From Lysinibacillus contaminans (GTDB taxonomy: Bacteria > Bacillota > Bacilli > Bacillales_A > Planococcaceae): a DNA stretch of 54,497 nt. The DNA lies in assembly GCF_001278945.1 (NCBI RefSeq), contig NZ_LGRV01000009.1, positions 1 to 54,497 on the forward strand, in the 5' to 3' direction. Of this stretch, positions 25,434 to 34,241 are shown one piece after another (positions within the stretch are counted from its first letter, which is position 1; every line of letters begins with the position of its first letter). The translations under genes and the position numbers were made by a program. The notes beneath the pieces were generated by a model. The model searched no databases. It was not told the origin of the DNA and saw nothing but the letters and a program-made list of their open reading frames with translations.

Positions 25434-25868
25434 ATGGTGGAGAAAAACTATGATGTGTTAGTGAAAGATCGACTGTATTTTGGCGGTGCCAAGGATGCGG
25501 AAGCGGCTTTTGACAATGAAGCAGTGGACATGGTTATTGATGTGCGCGTGAATGGTTTAACTGATGAGGAACAGGAAGCAATCGGCTATATGTACAAGCA
25601 TCTTCCTATTGTAGAAGAGGAGCAAGCAGTGGCGGCATCAATTGATACTGTGACGAAAGAAATTACAGCTGCGTATCATGCTGGGAAAAAAGTGTACTTC
25701 CATTGCGGTAGTGGTGGAGGTCGTGCTGGTGTTGCAGCTACTGCGGTGTTAATGGAGCTGGGCTTAGCGGCTTCTCTAGAGGAAGCGGAGTCAGCTGTGA
25801 AAGAAGTTCGTCCACAAGTGACAATCCGTCCGAATATGGCTGTTGCTTTGCGGGAATTGTATAAATGA
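25434..25868 (+). CDS. Dual-specificity/tyrosine phosphatase-like protein
   Basis: 144 residues. The cysteine phosphatase loop HCGSGGGRAG (Cys91, Arg97, CX5R) sits after a beta-strand (KKVYF). An upstream VDMVIDVR segment is typical of DSP/PTP folds. The ATG at 25434 has GGAG seven bases upstream; an upstream GTG at 25428 is too close. It is cotranscribed with the PfkB kinase, so it may act on the kinase's phosphorylated product or on protein. Confidence 0.78.
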   Translation: MVEKNYDVLVKDRLYFGGAKDAEAAFDNEAVDMVIDVRVNGLTDEEQEAIGYMYKHLPIVEEEQAVAASIDTVTKEITAAYHAGKKVYFHCGSGGGRAGVAATAVLMELGLAASLEEAESAVKEVRPQVTIRPNMAVALRELYK

Positions 25869-25904
25869 GTAGAATGCGTTTCATCAACATAAATTGGGTT
25901 TGAT

Positions 25905-25972
25905 TTTTGTTCTGGTTAGGCGCTTTCCGAGGGCGTCTGATAAGCCGCTTTACTCGTCTAGCCTCCACTCCA
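25905..25972. repeat. Degenerate GC-rich Bacillaceae-type repeat fragment
   Basis: The stretch around GGCGCTTTCCGAGGGCGTCTG and AAGCCGCTTTACTCGTCTAG resembles a diverged part of the element at 54.3 kb. It is non-coding. Copy identity is low, so the call is tentative. Confidence 0.4.
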
Positions 25973-26042
25973 ATCAACGAGCAATCTAAAATTAGTAGTC
26001 TCTTCAATTAAATATAATCGCTGATTTTGGGTGATAAGCCTA

Positions 26043-26088
26043 AAATACGACAGTTAGAACGTTTTGTTCTAGCTGTCGTATTTTTTTT
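26043..26088 (+). terminator. Intrinsic terminator of the kinase-phosphatase unit
   Basis: AAATACGACAGTTAGAAC (26043-26060) pairs with GTTCTAGCTGTCGTATTT (26066-26083) with one G-U pair, followed by a T run. Confidence 0.85.
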
Positions 26089-26100
26089 GAATAAAAAGAC

Positions 26101-26150
26101 ATTTGTTCTATACATGTTAGAACAAATTCTGTTATAGTTAAATTATAACA
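26101..26150 (+). promoter_or_regulatory. Tandem palindromic operators of the yxlEFG-like operon
   Basis: Site 1: ATTTGTTCTA (26101-26110), N7, TAGAACAAAT (26118-26127), perfect. Site 2: TGTTATA (26130-26136), N7, TATAACA (26144-26150), perfect. Both have the form TGTTMTA-N7-TAKAACA. Site 2 includes an extended -10, TGTTATAGT. The same architecture is at 5661-5689 before the GntR gene. The centres are 26 bp apart. Confidence 0.78.
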
Positions 26151-26168
26151 AAGAGCGAGGTGTTTTGT

Positions 26169-26372
26169 ATGATGGAAGAATTATCGGCGGTTCCATGGGC
26201 AGTCATTGCGCCGTTACTTGTTGTCCAATTTATTTTAGTGATTGTGGCGTTAGTTGATTTACGTAAAATTCATGCAACAAACGGCCCGAAGATTTTGTGG
26301 GTATTTATCATTTTATTTGTTAGTTTGTTTGGGCCAATTGCCTATTTCATCGTTGGGAGAAAACAATCATGA
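26169..26372 (+). CDS. PLDc_N-domain small membrane protein, YxlE-like
   Basis: 67 residues, two hydrophobic helices separated by DLRKIHATNG, ending in FGPIAYFIVGRK, the phospholipase D N-terminal-like (PLDc_N) pattern also seen in B. subtilis YxlE. GAGGTG is six bases before the ATG. It overlaps the ATPase start by 4 bp (ATGA). In B. subtilis yxlE-yxlF-yxlG follow sigY; here no sigma-factor gene is present. Probably a regulatory or accessory subunit of the ABC transporter. Confidence 0.75.
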   Translation: MMEELSAVPWAVIAPLLVVQFILVIVALVDLRKIHATNGPKILWVFIILFVSLFGPIAYFIVGRKQS

Positions 26373-27262
26373 CAACTTTGCTAGAAGTAACAGGACTGAC
26401 AAAACGGTATGCGGAAAAAATTGTTGTAGATGCATTGGATTTTAAACTTGATGAACATACTTCAACAGCACTTATTGGACCGAATGGGGCTGGTAAAACG
26501 ACAACATTGTCGATGCTAACTGGCTTGTTAAAACCAACGACGGGTAGTGTGAAGATGTCAGGTGGTGATTTACGAGCGATGATTGGCTTTTTACCACAAT
26601 ATCCACAATTTCAGCCGTGGTTAAGTGCACTGGAGTTTGTGGAAATGGCTGCAAGATTGAGTGGTGTACCTGCAAAAAAGGCGCGACTAGAGGCACAAAA
26701 AATGCTAGAATTTGTAGGTTTAGAAGATGCACTACATAAAAAAATAGCTACCTTTTCAGGAGGTATGAAGCAACGTCTTGGTATTTCCCAGGCAATAGTG
26801 CATAAGCCCAAATTACTATTACTAGATGAACCAGTATCGGCGCTGGATCCGGTGGGACGAAGAGAAGTGCTAGATTTGCTGAAAGGTTTACAGCAAGAAA
26901 CGACAATTTTATATTCCACACATATTTTAAATGATGCAGAGGAAATGACCGACCAGCTCTTGTTTTTACGTGATGGCAAGTTGGTCGAGCAGGGAACTTT
27001 ACGTGAGGTACGACAGCGCTTTGATGAGCCGATGTACGTAGTTGAATTTGGCTCTGAAGAGGAGGCGAGGCTGTTTGCTGACCAGTCAGAGAAATATACA
27101 AAAGCAGCTGGCTGTTATGTACACGTAGAAATTCATGAGAAAAATTCAAACATGCAACAACTTTTAGAGCGACTTAGTGCGTCACCATATACGGTACGCA
27201 AAGTAGAACGTAAAACAGCTTCACTTGAAGAAATTTTTATGAAGGTGGCGAAAAGGGCATGA
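26369..27262 (+). CDS. ABC transporter ATPase, YxlF-like
   Basis: 297 residues. Walker A GPNGAGKTT, signature FSGGMKQR, Walker B LLLLDEPVSALDP, H-loop STHILNDAEE. The ~80-residue C-terminal extension is typical of CcmA/ABC-2 exporter ATPases. It is translationally coupled to both neighbours by ATGA overlaps. It energises the following ABC-2 type permease. Control by the tandem palindromes upstream is likely. Confidence 0.88.
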   Translation: MTTLLEVTGLTKRYAEKIVVDALDFKLDEHTSTALIGPNGAGKTTTLSMLTGLLKPTTGSVKMSGGDLRAMIGFLPQYPQFQPWLSALEFVEMAARLSGVPAKKARLEAQKMLEFVGLEDALHKKIATFSGGMKQRLGISQAIVHKPKLLLLDEPVSALDPVGRREVLDLLKGLQQETTILYSTHILNDAEEMTDQLLFLRDGKLVEQGTLREVRQRFDEPMYVVEFGSEEEARLFADQSEKYTKAAGCYVHVEIHEKNSNMQQLLERLSASPYTVRKVERKTASLEEIFMKVAKRA

Positions 27263-28041
27263 GTGAATTTAACGTACTTCTTCAGAAGGAATTTCGTGAG
27301 GCATGGCGAAGCTGGAAATTTCTATGGATTCCACTTGTTTTTGCATTGTTTGGAATGAGTGACCCATTAACAAACTATTATATGATGGATATTTTGAATG
27401 CTGTTGGTAATTTACCAGAGGGTTTTGATATAACGATGCCGAATCTCGTGCCAGCAGATTTGTTACAAGCTTCGATTGGGCAATTTCAATTGATTGGTTT
27501 ACTCGTATTAATAGCATCTTTTGTAGGGTCGATTAGTAAGGAACGTGCAAATGGTATGGCGACGTTGTTATATATACGCCCAATTTCGTTTGCATCATAT
27601 TTTATGAGTAAGTATGTTGTGATGAGTGCAGTTGGACTAGTCAGTATTGCAGCAGGCTTTACAGCAAGCGTCTACTATACATTTATATTATATGGAAAGT
27701 TTGAAGTGACAATGCTTTTAGCTGCTTTTGCAACGTATTTCGTATGGTTATTATTTGTGAGTGCGATAACGTTACTAATGAGTGCAGCCTTTAAAACTGG
27801 CGTAGCAACTGCTGGTGCTTTCATTATTATTTTTGGTGGACAAATTGTAGATGCAATTGTGGGGGTATTTTGGACGGTATCTCCGTGGAAACTACCTGTG
27901 TATGGTGTTCAACTTATTCGAGGAACGATGGAGATGCCTGATTATTGGTGGAGCATGGCTTTGACTGTCGTATTGCTGCTTATTTTTATCGTCATAGGTA
28001 TTTATGCAATGAAAAAAAATGCAGCGATGGCGAAAATATAA
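27259..28041 (+). CDS. ABC-2 type permease, YxlG-like
   Basis: 260 residues, six predicted helices, with the N-terminal QKEFREAWRSWKFLWIP cytoplasmic segment common to ABC-2 permeases of the NosY/YxlG type. Overlaps the ATPase stop. Ends before a strong terminator. Probably exports a peptide or hydrophobic compound; the substrate cannot be inferred. Confidence 0.85.
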   Translation: MSEFNVLLQKEFREAWRSWKFLWIPLVFALFGMSDPLTNYYMMDILNAVGNLPEGFDITMPNLVPADLLQASIGQFQLIGLLVLIASFVGSISKERANGMATLLYIRPISFASYFMSKYVVMSAVGLVSIAAGFTASVYYTFILYGKFEVTMLLAAFATYFVWLLFVSAITLLMSAAFKTGVATAGAFIIIFGGQIVDAIVGVFWTVSPWKLPVYGVQLIRGTMEMPDYWWSMALTVVLLLIFIVIGIYAMKKNAAMAKI

Positions 28042-28074
28042 AGACGGAGCAAGAGAAAGCTGCTCCGTCTTTTT
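28041..28074. terminator. Bidirectional terminator
   Basis: AAGACGGAGCA (28041-28051) pairs with TGCTCCGTCTT (28061-28071), T-rich on both sides. Shared by the permease gene and the convergent lutC, whose stop codon is next to the stem. Confidence 0.85.
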
Positions 28075-28765
28075 ATATGTCTTCAATTACAATATAGGTA
28101 ACGCGTACTGGGCCGTGCACTCCGACAACGAGATTCATCTCAATGTCAGCGGAGTTACTTGGTCCTGTAATAAAATTAATGCAGGACGGCGTATGATCTT
28201 GCTCACGTAAAAATTGTGCGGCTTGTGTAAGACGTGGCACGATTGTACTTTTTGGAATGACAATAATAGAATTCGTCGGTAAAAAAGAAACAGTACGTCC
28301 TTTATGTGCTGCGGATAATAAGACAACCGTACCGGATTCTGCTAATGTGAGGTCACTATAAGTAATACCGATATTTGCTTGTTCAACGATGGTGATATTG
28401 TCTTGGTGAATAGCAGGGTTCCATGTGTGAAGCGTTGTATTGTCGAGTTGTTCAATTGTTTCACTAACGTGTAACGTCTGTAACCGTTCGTCTGCCCATT
28501 GCATAATAGAGCCACTACCATACTTTTCGATGGTCGCTCGTAAAGTTTCAGAAAAATGTTCAGAAGATATGACGGCAATATCTGTGTGGATATTTTTGCA
28601 TTGCTCCATTAAGATTTCAACGAGCTCATCTTGTGTAGTATCTTTTAAAACTTCGTATTGTGGACTGTATTGCCATTTACGCTCAAGCTTTTCTGCAGGT
28701 ATGGCATTTCGTCCGAGGCGCTGTGAAATAGTAGCTAAAAAGGATTCGCGATTTGTAATCATCAT
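28073..28765 (-). CDS. lutC: Lactate utilisation protein LutC
   Basis: 230 residues, LUD domain. Conserved [17 protein letters not shown] and [23 protein letters not shown] segments are typical. AAAGGAGG precedes the start, which overlaps the lutB stop (ATGA). Third gene of lutABC, a cytoplasmic iron-sulfur L-lactate oxidising complex feeding pyruvate and electrons into respiration. Confidence 0.93.
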   Translation of the reverse strand: MMITNRESFLATISQRLGRNAIPAEKLERKWQYSPQYEVLKDTTQDELVEILMEQCKNIHTDIAVISSEHFSETLRATIEKYGSGSIMQWADERLQTLHVSETIEQLDNTTLHTWNPAIHQDNITIVEQANIGITYSDLTLAESGTVVLLSAAHKGRTVSFLPTNSIIVIPKSTIVPRLTQAAQFLREQDHTPSCINFITGPSNSADIEMNLVVGVHGPVRVTYIVIEDI

Positions 28766-30189
28766 TGCTTGCCTCCTTTTTCACGTGCTTCGAACCAATC
28801 ACGGAATCGTTCTTTTTCTGGTGCTGGAAACTCTCGAATGTCGGTCCATGCTTTTAGTGGGCCAGGTCCTTTAGAAATAGCATTATTTTGTGTGAATGGA
28901 TTCATCATGCTTGGCGCCATTTTTGAGCCGAATTTGTAGAGCATGGAGGATGCTGCACCGAGTCCGAATGCCTTCATGGCTAGTTGTTCAGATATCGGTG
29001 CGCGGCCTTCTTTTTCTACAATTACTTCACGGTGCTTGTGTAAAAGTTCATGTAATGGAATTTTTACCGGGCAAGCTTCCGTACAGGCCCCACAAAGAGT
29101 GGAAGCGTAGGGTAATTCCTTGAAATCATCATAGCCTCCGAGAAGTGGAGACAGTACTGCACCAATCGGTCCGGAATAAATGGAGCCGTACGCATGCCCA
29201 CCAACATGACGATAAACCGGACAAATATTAATGCAAGCAGCGCAGCGAATGCATTGTAGTACTGACTGAAACTCAGTACCTAAAATATCTGAGCGCCCAT
29301 TATCGACAATAACAAGATGGAATTCCTCAGGACCATCCACATCGAGCTCTTCACGCGGGCCTGTCAAAACCGTTACATAGCTTGTCAGTTTTTGGCCTAC
29401 TGCGCTACGTGTAAGGAGACTAACCAGAATATCCAATTCCTCAAAGGTTGGTACCATACGTTCCATGCCCATTACTGTAATTTGTGTTTTTGGTAAAGAT
29501 GTTACTAAATCAGCATTGCCCTCGTTTGTGACAAGGCAAATAGATCCGGTTTCTGCTACCGCAAAGTTACAACCTGTAATGCCAATGTCTGCCGTTAAGT
29601 AATCTTCACGTAATAGCTTTCTTGCATGTAGAGCAAGTTCTTCAGGTGCAGAAGAAGCGGTATAGCCGAGCTTTTCCGTGAACACATCACGAATTTGCTC
29701 TTTGTTTTTATGGAGCGCCGGTGTCACGATATGGGAAGGTGGGTCGTGGTCATCCACCTGTAAAATATATTCACCAAGATCTGTCTCAACGACTGTACAG
29801 CCCATTTCTTCTAAATGTGCATTTAAGTTAATTTCTTCTGTTACCATGGATTTTGCTTTGACAATTTTTTTGGCTTGTTTTTCACGTGCAATATTTTTAA
29901 TATACGTCGTTGCTTCTTCAGCGGTGGCTGCAAAAAAGACGTGCCCTCCACGACTCGAAACATTGTCACTAAGTTGCTGTAAATAATAGTCGAGGTTTTC
30001 TAGGACATGCTGGCGTATTTCCTCGCCGTGTGAGCGCCATTCCTCCCAGTTGCCAAGCTCATCTGAAGCAAGCTGTTTACGTGATTGGAAGCGGCCTTGT
30101 GCTTGAGATACAGCATTACGCATAAAGGAATTTTGTAAGCTTTCATCGAGCCTATCTTTAAAGGGCTCATCTTTAATTTTCATCGACAT
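28762..30189 (-). CDS. lutB: Iron-sulfur L-lactate dehydrogenase subunit LutB
   Basis: 475 residues, matching B. subtilis LutB along its length. An N-terminal LUD domain ([19 protein letters not shown]) is followed by two 4Fe-4S clusters: [16 protein letters not shown] and [13 protein letters not shown]. The tail [19 protein letters not shown] is also conserved. Overlaps lutC by 4 bp and follows lutA by 20 bp. It carries the electron-transfer centres of the complex. Confidence 0.95.
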   Translation of the reverse strand: MSMKIKDEPFKDRLDESLQNSFMRNAVSQAQGRFQSRKQLASDELGNWEEWRSHGEEIRQHVLENLDYYLQQLSDNVSSRGGHVFFAATAEEATTYIKNIAREKQAKKIVKAKSMVTEEINLNAHLEEMGCTVVETDLGEYILQVDDHDPPSHIVTPALHKNKEQIRDVFTEKLGYTASSAPEELALHARKLLREDYLTADIGITGCNFAVAETGSICLVTNEGNADLVTSLPKTQITVMGMERMVPTFEELDILVSLLTRSAVGQKLTSYVTVLTGPREELDVDGPEEFHLVIVDNGRSDILGTEFQSVLQCIRCAACINICPVYRHVGGHAYGSIYSGPIGAVLSPLLGGYDDFKELPYASTLCGACTEACPVKIPLHELLHKHREVIVEKEGRAPISEQLAMKAFGLGAASSMLYKFGSKMAPSMMNPFTQNNAISKGPGPLKAWTDIREFPAPEKERFRDWFEAREKGGKQ

Positions 30190-30209
30190 TTAGTTATCCC
30201 CCTTTGTGA

Positions 30210-30926
30210 TTAAAGACTGTTGAGCACTTCAGCAATATGCAATGTTTGAATAGGCAGACCTTGCCGTGTTAAACGCCCACCGATATTCATAATGCAACCA
30301 GCATCGGCGCCGATTAAATACTGTGCGCCAGTTGCAACGGTACTAGCAACCTTCTCATCTACCATTTGCTCGGAAATTTTGCCCATCTTCACGGAAAATG
30401 TTCCCCCGAACCCACAACAATTATGGCTTAGTGGTAAGTCTACAAGAGTTAAACCCTTCACATTTTCAAGAAGTTTGCGTGGTGCATCTTTTACACCAAG
30501 TAACCGAGTCATATGACAAGAGGGGTGGTAAGTTACGGTACCTTCAAACTTGGCGCCAACATCAACTACATCGAGCACATCGACGATAAATGATGTTAAT
30601 TCATATGTTTTATCGGCAAGGGCCTGTGCTTTTGGTCCCCAAATCGTATCCTCTTTAAAAATAGTTGCATATTCATGTAGCATATATGCACATGATCCTG
30701 AAGGGCTGACAACATACTCAGAATGCTCGAATGTGCGAATGATATGTTTCATTGCTTCCTTGGAACCTTTTACATAGCCGCTATTATAGGCAGGCTGCCC
30801 ACAGCAAATTTGGCCATCTGGAAAGTCGACATCACAACCGAGCCTTTCTAGTAACTCGACCGTAGCTTTCCCGTAACTACTATGAAATAAATCCACAAGA
30901 CATGTGGCAAAAAGTGAGACTTTCAT
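30210..30926 (-). CDS. lutA: Lactate utilisation protein LutA
   Basis: 238 residues with two CCG (cysteine-rich, heterodisulfide reductase-type) domains: [12 protein letters not shown] near residue 41 and [15 protein letters not shown] near 168, plus YHPSCHMTR. First gene of lutABC. A promoter with TTGATT, 17 bp, TACATT is present upstream, with a LutR-like palindrome immediately beyond the -35. No lutP permease or lutR gene is in the window. Confidence 0.94.
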   Translation of the reverse strand: MKVSLFATCLVDLFHSSYGKATVELLERLGCDVDFPDGQICCGQPAYNSGYVKGSKEAMKHIIRTFEHSEYVVSPSGSCAYMLHEYATIFKEDTIWGPKAQALADKTYELTSFIVDVLDVVDVGAKFEGTVTYHPSCHMTRLLGVKDAPRKLLENVKGLTLVDLPLSHNCCGFGGTFSVKMGKISEQMVDEKVASTVATGAQYLIGADAGCIMNIGGRLTRQGLPIQTLHIAEVLNSL

Positions 30927-30962
30927 AATCGTTTCCCCCCATCTAGTAAATCAGTTATTACT

Positions 30963-31008
30963 AATGTACGAAAATTCTGAATAATAATCAACAGGTCGTC
31001 AGATGACC
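30963..31008 (-). promoter_or_regulatory. lutABC promoter with LutR-like operator
   Basis: On the minus strand, -35 TTGATT (30986-30991) and -10 TACATT (30963-30968) are 17 bp apart. Just upstream, GGTCGTCAGATGACC (30994-31008) is a near-perfect 15-bp palindrome; its core TCGTC-A-GATGA is one mismatch from the TCATC-N-GATGA box described for B. subtilis LutR. Confidence 0.65.
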
Positions 31009-31421
31009 AATGGGAAAATTGAGCAAAAGATGTATAGGATGATTAAGTACGTGCAAAAGCTCTTCATCATAATTTAAGTGGGTTATACAGCAGTAGTTCC
31101 ACCTTCAAGGGTTTTTCGTACTGTATGCTTTGAATGTCTACTTGGGCCAATAATGCACAATGTAGAGTATCCGATGTTAAGGTATTTGGATTTAACTCTT
31201 TAATATATGTACCTTCGCCTTGTCTCATTATATAAAGCTTGTCTCTAATTGATTGATAATGGTTTTTTATTGTCTTTTACATTTCAAGATAGAATTCGAC
31301 TATATGAAATCAGTGCACTAACTTTTCTTGGAATATTCATCACTAAAGAATATAATGTAGCTATAGCTCGGAATTTGTCTAATAACTCTGAAAAGTAAGT
31401 AGTTTAAGAGGGGAGTAGGTG
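31009..31421. other. Non-coding region between lutA and the HEPN/CBS gene
   Basis: No gene is supported. A weak GTGG/CCAC pairing and AT-rich promoter-like stretches near 31330-31370 (AAGAATATAATG) are visible. Nothing else recognisable. Confidence 0.5.
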
Positions 31422-32132
31422 TTGCGATTGGCTACACAAAATTCTGATCGTTTTCTCACAGCGTTTAATCGAATTGATCATCGGTTACGAGATATTATTG
31501 GAGCGAAGGATTTTCTGCCATTTTATCGACTCGTAGATCAGGCGAAGAAAAAGGATGTATTAGTGCGCAAATACGAGGACGATTTACGTTCATATGCGGA
31601 TTTACGTAATGCGATTGTCCATCATCGAACATCGATGGAATATGTTATCGCTGAGCCACATGTAGATGTTGTGGAAAAAATTGAATTAATGGATTCTACG
31701 CTTGCGAAGCCGACACTTGTTGGGCAGATGTTTCGTAAAAAAGTGTATGTTTTCCAAGAGAAGGATTCCTTAAAGTATGTACTGAAGGTTATTCGATCTC
31801 GCAGATATACGCAGTTTCCTGTGTATAGTAACAACCAATTTAAAGGACTTGTAACGACGGTGGGCATTACAAACTGGCTTGCGACAACGATGGCTGGAAA
31901 TCAGTTACCAAAACATATTCCGACTATGCATGATATTTTATTGCATGAAAAAAATAAAGTGAATTACAAATTTATTAGTAGATACATAACGATATACGAG
32001 GCGGAAGAGATTTTTAAACAAGGGGTGGAACGAGGTCGTCGTTTTGAGGCGTTGTTAATTACTGAGCATGGGAAACCGCAGGAAAAGTTAATTGGTATGA
32101 TAACGCCGATTGATATTATGAAGGTAGATTAA
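31422..32132 (+). CDS. HEPN-like domain plus CBS-pair protein
   Basis: 236 residues from a TTG at 31422 (GAGGGGAG six bases upstream; GTG at 31419 and TTG at 31428 are alternatives). Residues ~1-90 are all-helical and contain DLRNAIVHHR; R62-N-A-I-V-H67 matches the RX4-6H motif of HEPN domains. Residues ~98-235 form two CBS domains (SRRYTQFPVYSNNQFKGLVTTVGITNWL; FEALLITEHG...IGMITPIDIM). CBS pairs bind adenine nucleotides or c-di-AMP. The HEPN assignment rests on motif and helix pattern only. Monocistronic, convergent with the DUF421 gene. Confidence 0.7.
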   Translation: MRLATQNSDRFLTAFNRIDHRLRDIIGAKDFLPFYRLVDQAKKKDVLVRKYEDDLRSYADLRNAIVHHRTSMEYVIAEPHVDVVEKIELMDSTLAKPTLVGQMFRKKVYVFQEKDSLKYVLKVIRSRRYTQFPVYSNNQFKGLVTTVGITNWLATTMAGNQLPKHIPTMHDILLHEKNKVNYKFISRYITIYEAEEIFKQGVERGRRFEALLITEHGKPQEKLIGMITPIDIMKVD

Positions 32133-32143
32133 CATAAAAAAAA

Positions 32144-32178
32144 CGGGACAAGCTATTAGGGATGGGCTTGTCTCGCTT
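32144..32178 (-). terminator. Terminator of the DUF421 gene, overlapping its last codons
   Basis: On the minus strand GAGACAAGC and GCTTGTCCC pair around a loop containing the stop codon, followed by a run of eight T. Confidence 0.7.
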
Positions 32179-32875
32179 TGTCTTTTAGGCTGATATATAA
32201 TGAACCGTTTGATTGAACTTGTGCAAAATAGACATCTGTCACAGTATGGATATTTTGTTTTTTTAACTTTTTCATGAGCCAGTCCTCTGTTAAATCAAGT
32301 TCCACTAAATTTTCATAGATGAGCTGGCCATCTGAAACCACTTCTGTGGGTATATAAGTTGCTGGCGTAATATCGGCCTTTACATCTTGTTTTGTTGCAG
32401 CTTGCTCAGCCTTTTTTGAAAGTACACTTAGCTTGCCGTTTGTTTCAAAAAGTGCGTATTGCACGTCTTGTACAGAAAAAATGGATTGTTCTCGAAGTAA
32501 CATTGTTAGCTCATCCATATGAAGGCGGGATTTTTTCAAAGCAGATTCGAGTAATAAGCCATTTTGGATGACAATGGTCGGCTTATCATCAATAAGTACA
32601 CGCGCTTTTTTTGATTTGATGGTGATGACAGTCATAAGATAAGTTAAAACACTCCACCAAATAACGGAAATGAGACCATCTAAAAAAGGTGTTTCGGCCT
32701 GTGAGGCAATCTCAGATGCGATAGATCCAAATGTAATACCCGTAATGTAATGGAAAAAGGTAAGTTGGCCGAGCTGTTTTTTACCAAGTAAGCGGCACAA
32801 AATTAGTAGTGCGAAGAAGGAAAGCGTCGTTCGAAGGATCATTTCCCAAAAATTCGCATGAAAAAAACTTTCCAT
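32156..32875 (-). CDS. DUF421 membrane protein, YetF/YdfR family
   Basis: 239 residues. Three N-terminal helices (about 10-85) precede the conserved cytoplasmic DUF421 core (VLIDDKPTIVIQNGLLLESALKKSRL, then MDELTMLLREQSIF and DVQYALFETNGKLSVL). A second DUF421-like C-terminal segment follows. Family members in Bacillus are linked to spores and sporulation membrane functions, but a molecular role is unproven. Monocistronic. Confidence 0.85.
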   Translation of the reverse strand: MESFFHANFWEMILRTTLSFFALLILCRLLGKKQLGQLTFFHYITGITFGSIASEIASQAETPFLDGLISVIWWSVLTYLMTVITIKSKKARVLIDDKPTIVIQNGLLLESALKKSRLHMDELTMLLREQSIFSVQDVQYALFETNGKLSVLSKKAEQAATKQDVKADITPATYIPTEVVSDGQLIYENLVELDLTEDWLMKKLKKQNIHTVTDVYFAQVQSNGSLYISLKDKARQAHP

Positions 32876-32981
32876 ACATATATCAACTCCTTTTACTGCT
32901 GTCGACTTTTAGCTTGTGCAAAAAGGATAATAGTATGCGACAAGTACTAATAATTAAGTAATGCTAAGAAAGTGTGATGTA

Positions 32982-34187
32982 ATGAATAAACAAGTAGCTA
33001 ATTTTAATAATCCTGTCTATCCAATTATGATTGCTATTGGCATAGCTCATTTAATCAATGATACGATGCAGGCAGTTATTCCAGCGATGTTTCCCCTATT
33101 GGAAAAGGATTTAGGATTAACCTTTACACAGCTCGGGCTCATCTCATTCGTGTTAAATATAATCGCATCTACCTTACAGCCAGTCATTGGATTTGTTAGT
33201 GATAAAAAACCGATGCCATATGCATTACCAATTGGGATGATGAGCTCATTTATCGGCATTGCGATATTGGCGTTTTCGACACAGTATGAGGCAATTATAG
33301 TTGCGGTTTTATTTCTCGGCTTTGGTTCAGCTGTCTTTCACCCAGAGGGATCGCGTGTATCGTTTATGGCGGCAGGTTCAAAAAGGGGACTTGCACAATC
33401 TATTTATCAGGTTGGGGGAAACTCGGGACAAGCGCTTGCCCCTTTAATTAGCGCCTTTATTTTTGATATTTATGGTCAGCGTGGAGCTGCACTAGTGCTA
33501 CTTGCAACTTCAGTGGGCATTGTTGTATTGGCGAATATTTCAAAGTGGTATAAAAAGCAATTAGAGCAAGAGCGTACTTCTAAGAAAAAAAGGATTTTAG
33601 TGTCATCCTTGCCACCGTTGACAAAAAAACAGGTGGGTACTGCGTTAACATTACTTTTTATTATTATTTTTGCACGATCATTTTATACAACAAATATTAC
33701 GAGCTTTTATGTGTTTTATTTGATGGATCATTATGATGTGAGCTTACGTATAGGACAAATATTAATTTTTACATTTATGGCGTTTGGCGTTATCGGGACT
33801 TTTTTCGGAGGTTCATTATCAGATCGTATTGGTCGAAAAAATGTTATTTTACTTTCTGTCGTGGTGCCTCTACCATTTTGTTTGGCATTGCCGTATGTGC
33901 CGTTATGGGCAGCTATTATATTTTTAATTATTATTGGAGCCCTTATTATGATTAGCTTTTCGGTGACGGTTATCTACGCGCAGGAACTAGTTCCAACAAA
34001 AATCGGTACGATGGCAGGTTTAACGACAGGCTTTGCTTTTGGTATTGGGGCAATTGGCGCGATTGTGATCGGTGTGTTGATGGATCATAAAGGCATTGAT
34101 TTTACGATGATTGTCGTATCGTTATTGCCGTTACTTTTATTAGTTGCATTGTTCTTACCAAAGGATAAGCCAGCCTCGACGTTGTAA
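32982..34187 (+). CDS. MFS transporter, fosmidomycin-resistance (Fsr) family
   Basis: 401 residues, twelve predicted helices. The N-terminal HLINDTMQAVIPAMFPLLEKDLGLTF as two pieces, and GSAVFHPEGSRVSF, are typical of Fsr/YfnC proteins. GGSLSDRIGRKNV is the MFS loop motif. The ATG at 32982 is chosen because conserved sequence begins there; an upstream ATG at 32961 is possible. The RBS is weak. Fsr proteins export fosmidomycin and related compounds; the physiological substrate is unknown. Confidence 0.82.
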   Translation: MNKQVANFNNPVYPIMIAIGIAHLINDTMQAVIPAMFPLLEKDLGLTFTQLGLISFVLNIIASTLQPVIGFVSDKKPMPYALPIGMMSSFIGIAILAFSTQYEAIIVAVLFLGFGSAVFHPEGSRVSFMAAGSKRGLAQSIYQVGGNSGQALAPLISAFIFDIYGQRGAALVLLATSVGIVVLANISKWYKKQLEQERTSKKKRILVSSLPPLTKKQVGTALTLLFIIIFARSFYTTNITSFYVFYLMDHYDVSLRIGQILIFTFMAFGVIGTFFGGSLSDRIGRKNVILLSVVVPLPFCLALPYVPLWAAIIFLIIIGALIMISFSVTVIYAQELVPTKIGTMAGLTTGFAFGIGAIGAIVIGVLMDHKGIDFTMIVVSLLPLLLLVALFLPKDKPASTL

Positions 34188-34203
34188 TGTATAGACTGAT
34201 ATG

Positions 34204-34240
34204 AAAAACACGCCCTTTTATTAAAAAGGGCGTGTTTTTA
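34204..34240. terminator. Bidirectional terminator
   Basis: AAAAACACGCCCTTTT pairs with AAAAGGGCGTGTTTTT around a 4-5 nt loop; serves the MFS gene and the convergent Usp-like gene. Confidence 0.88.
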
Positions 34241-34241
34241 T

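Noticed and set aside
26043..26088. Third GntR operator (TAGAAC...GTTCTA)
   Set aside because: Half-sites are in the reverse arrangement and the segment is a clear intrinsic terminator with T run.
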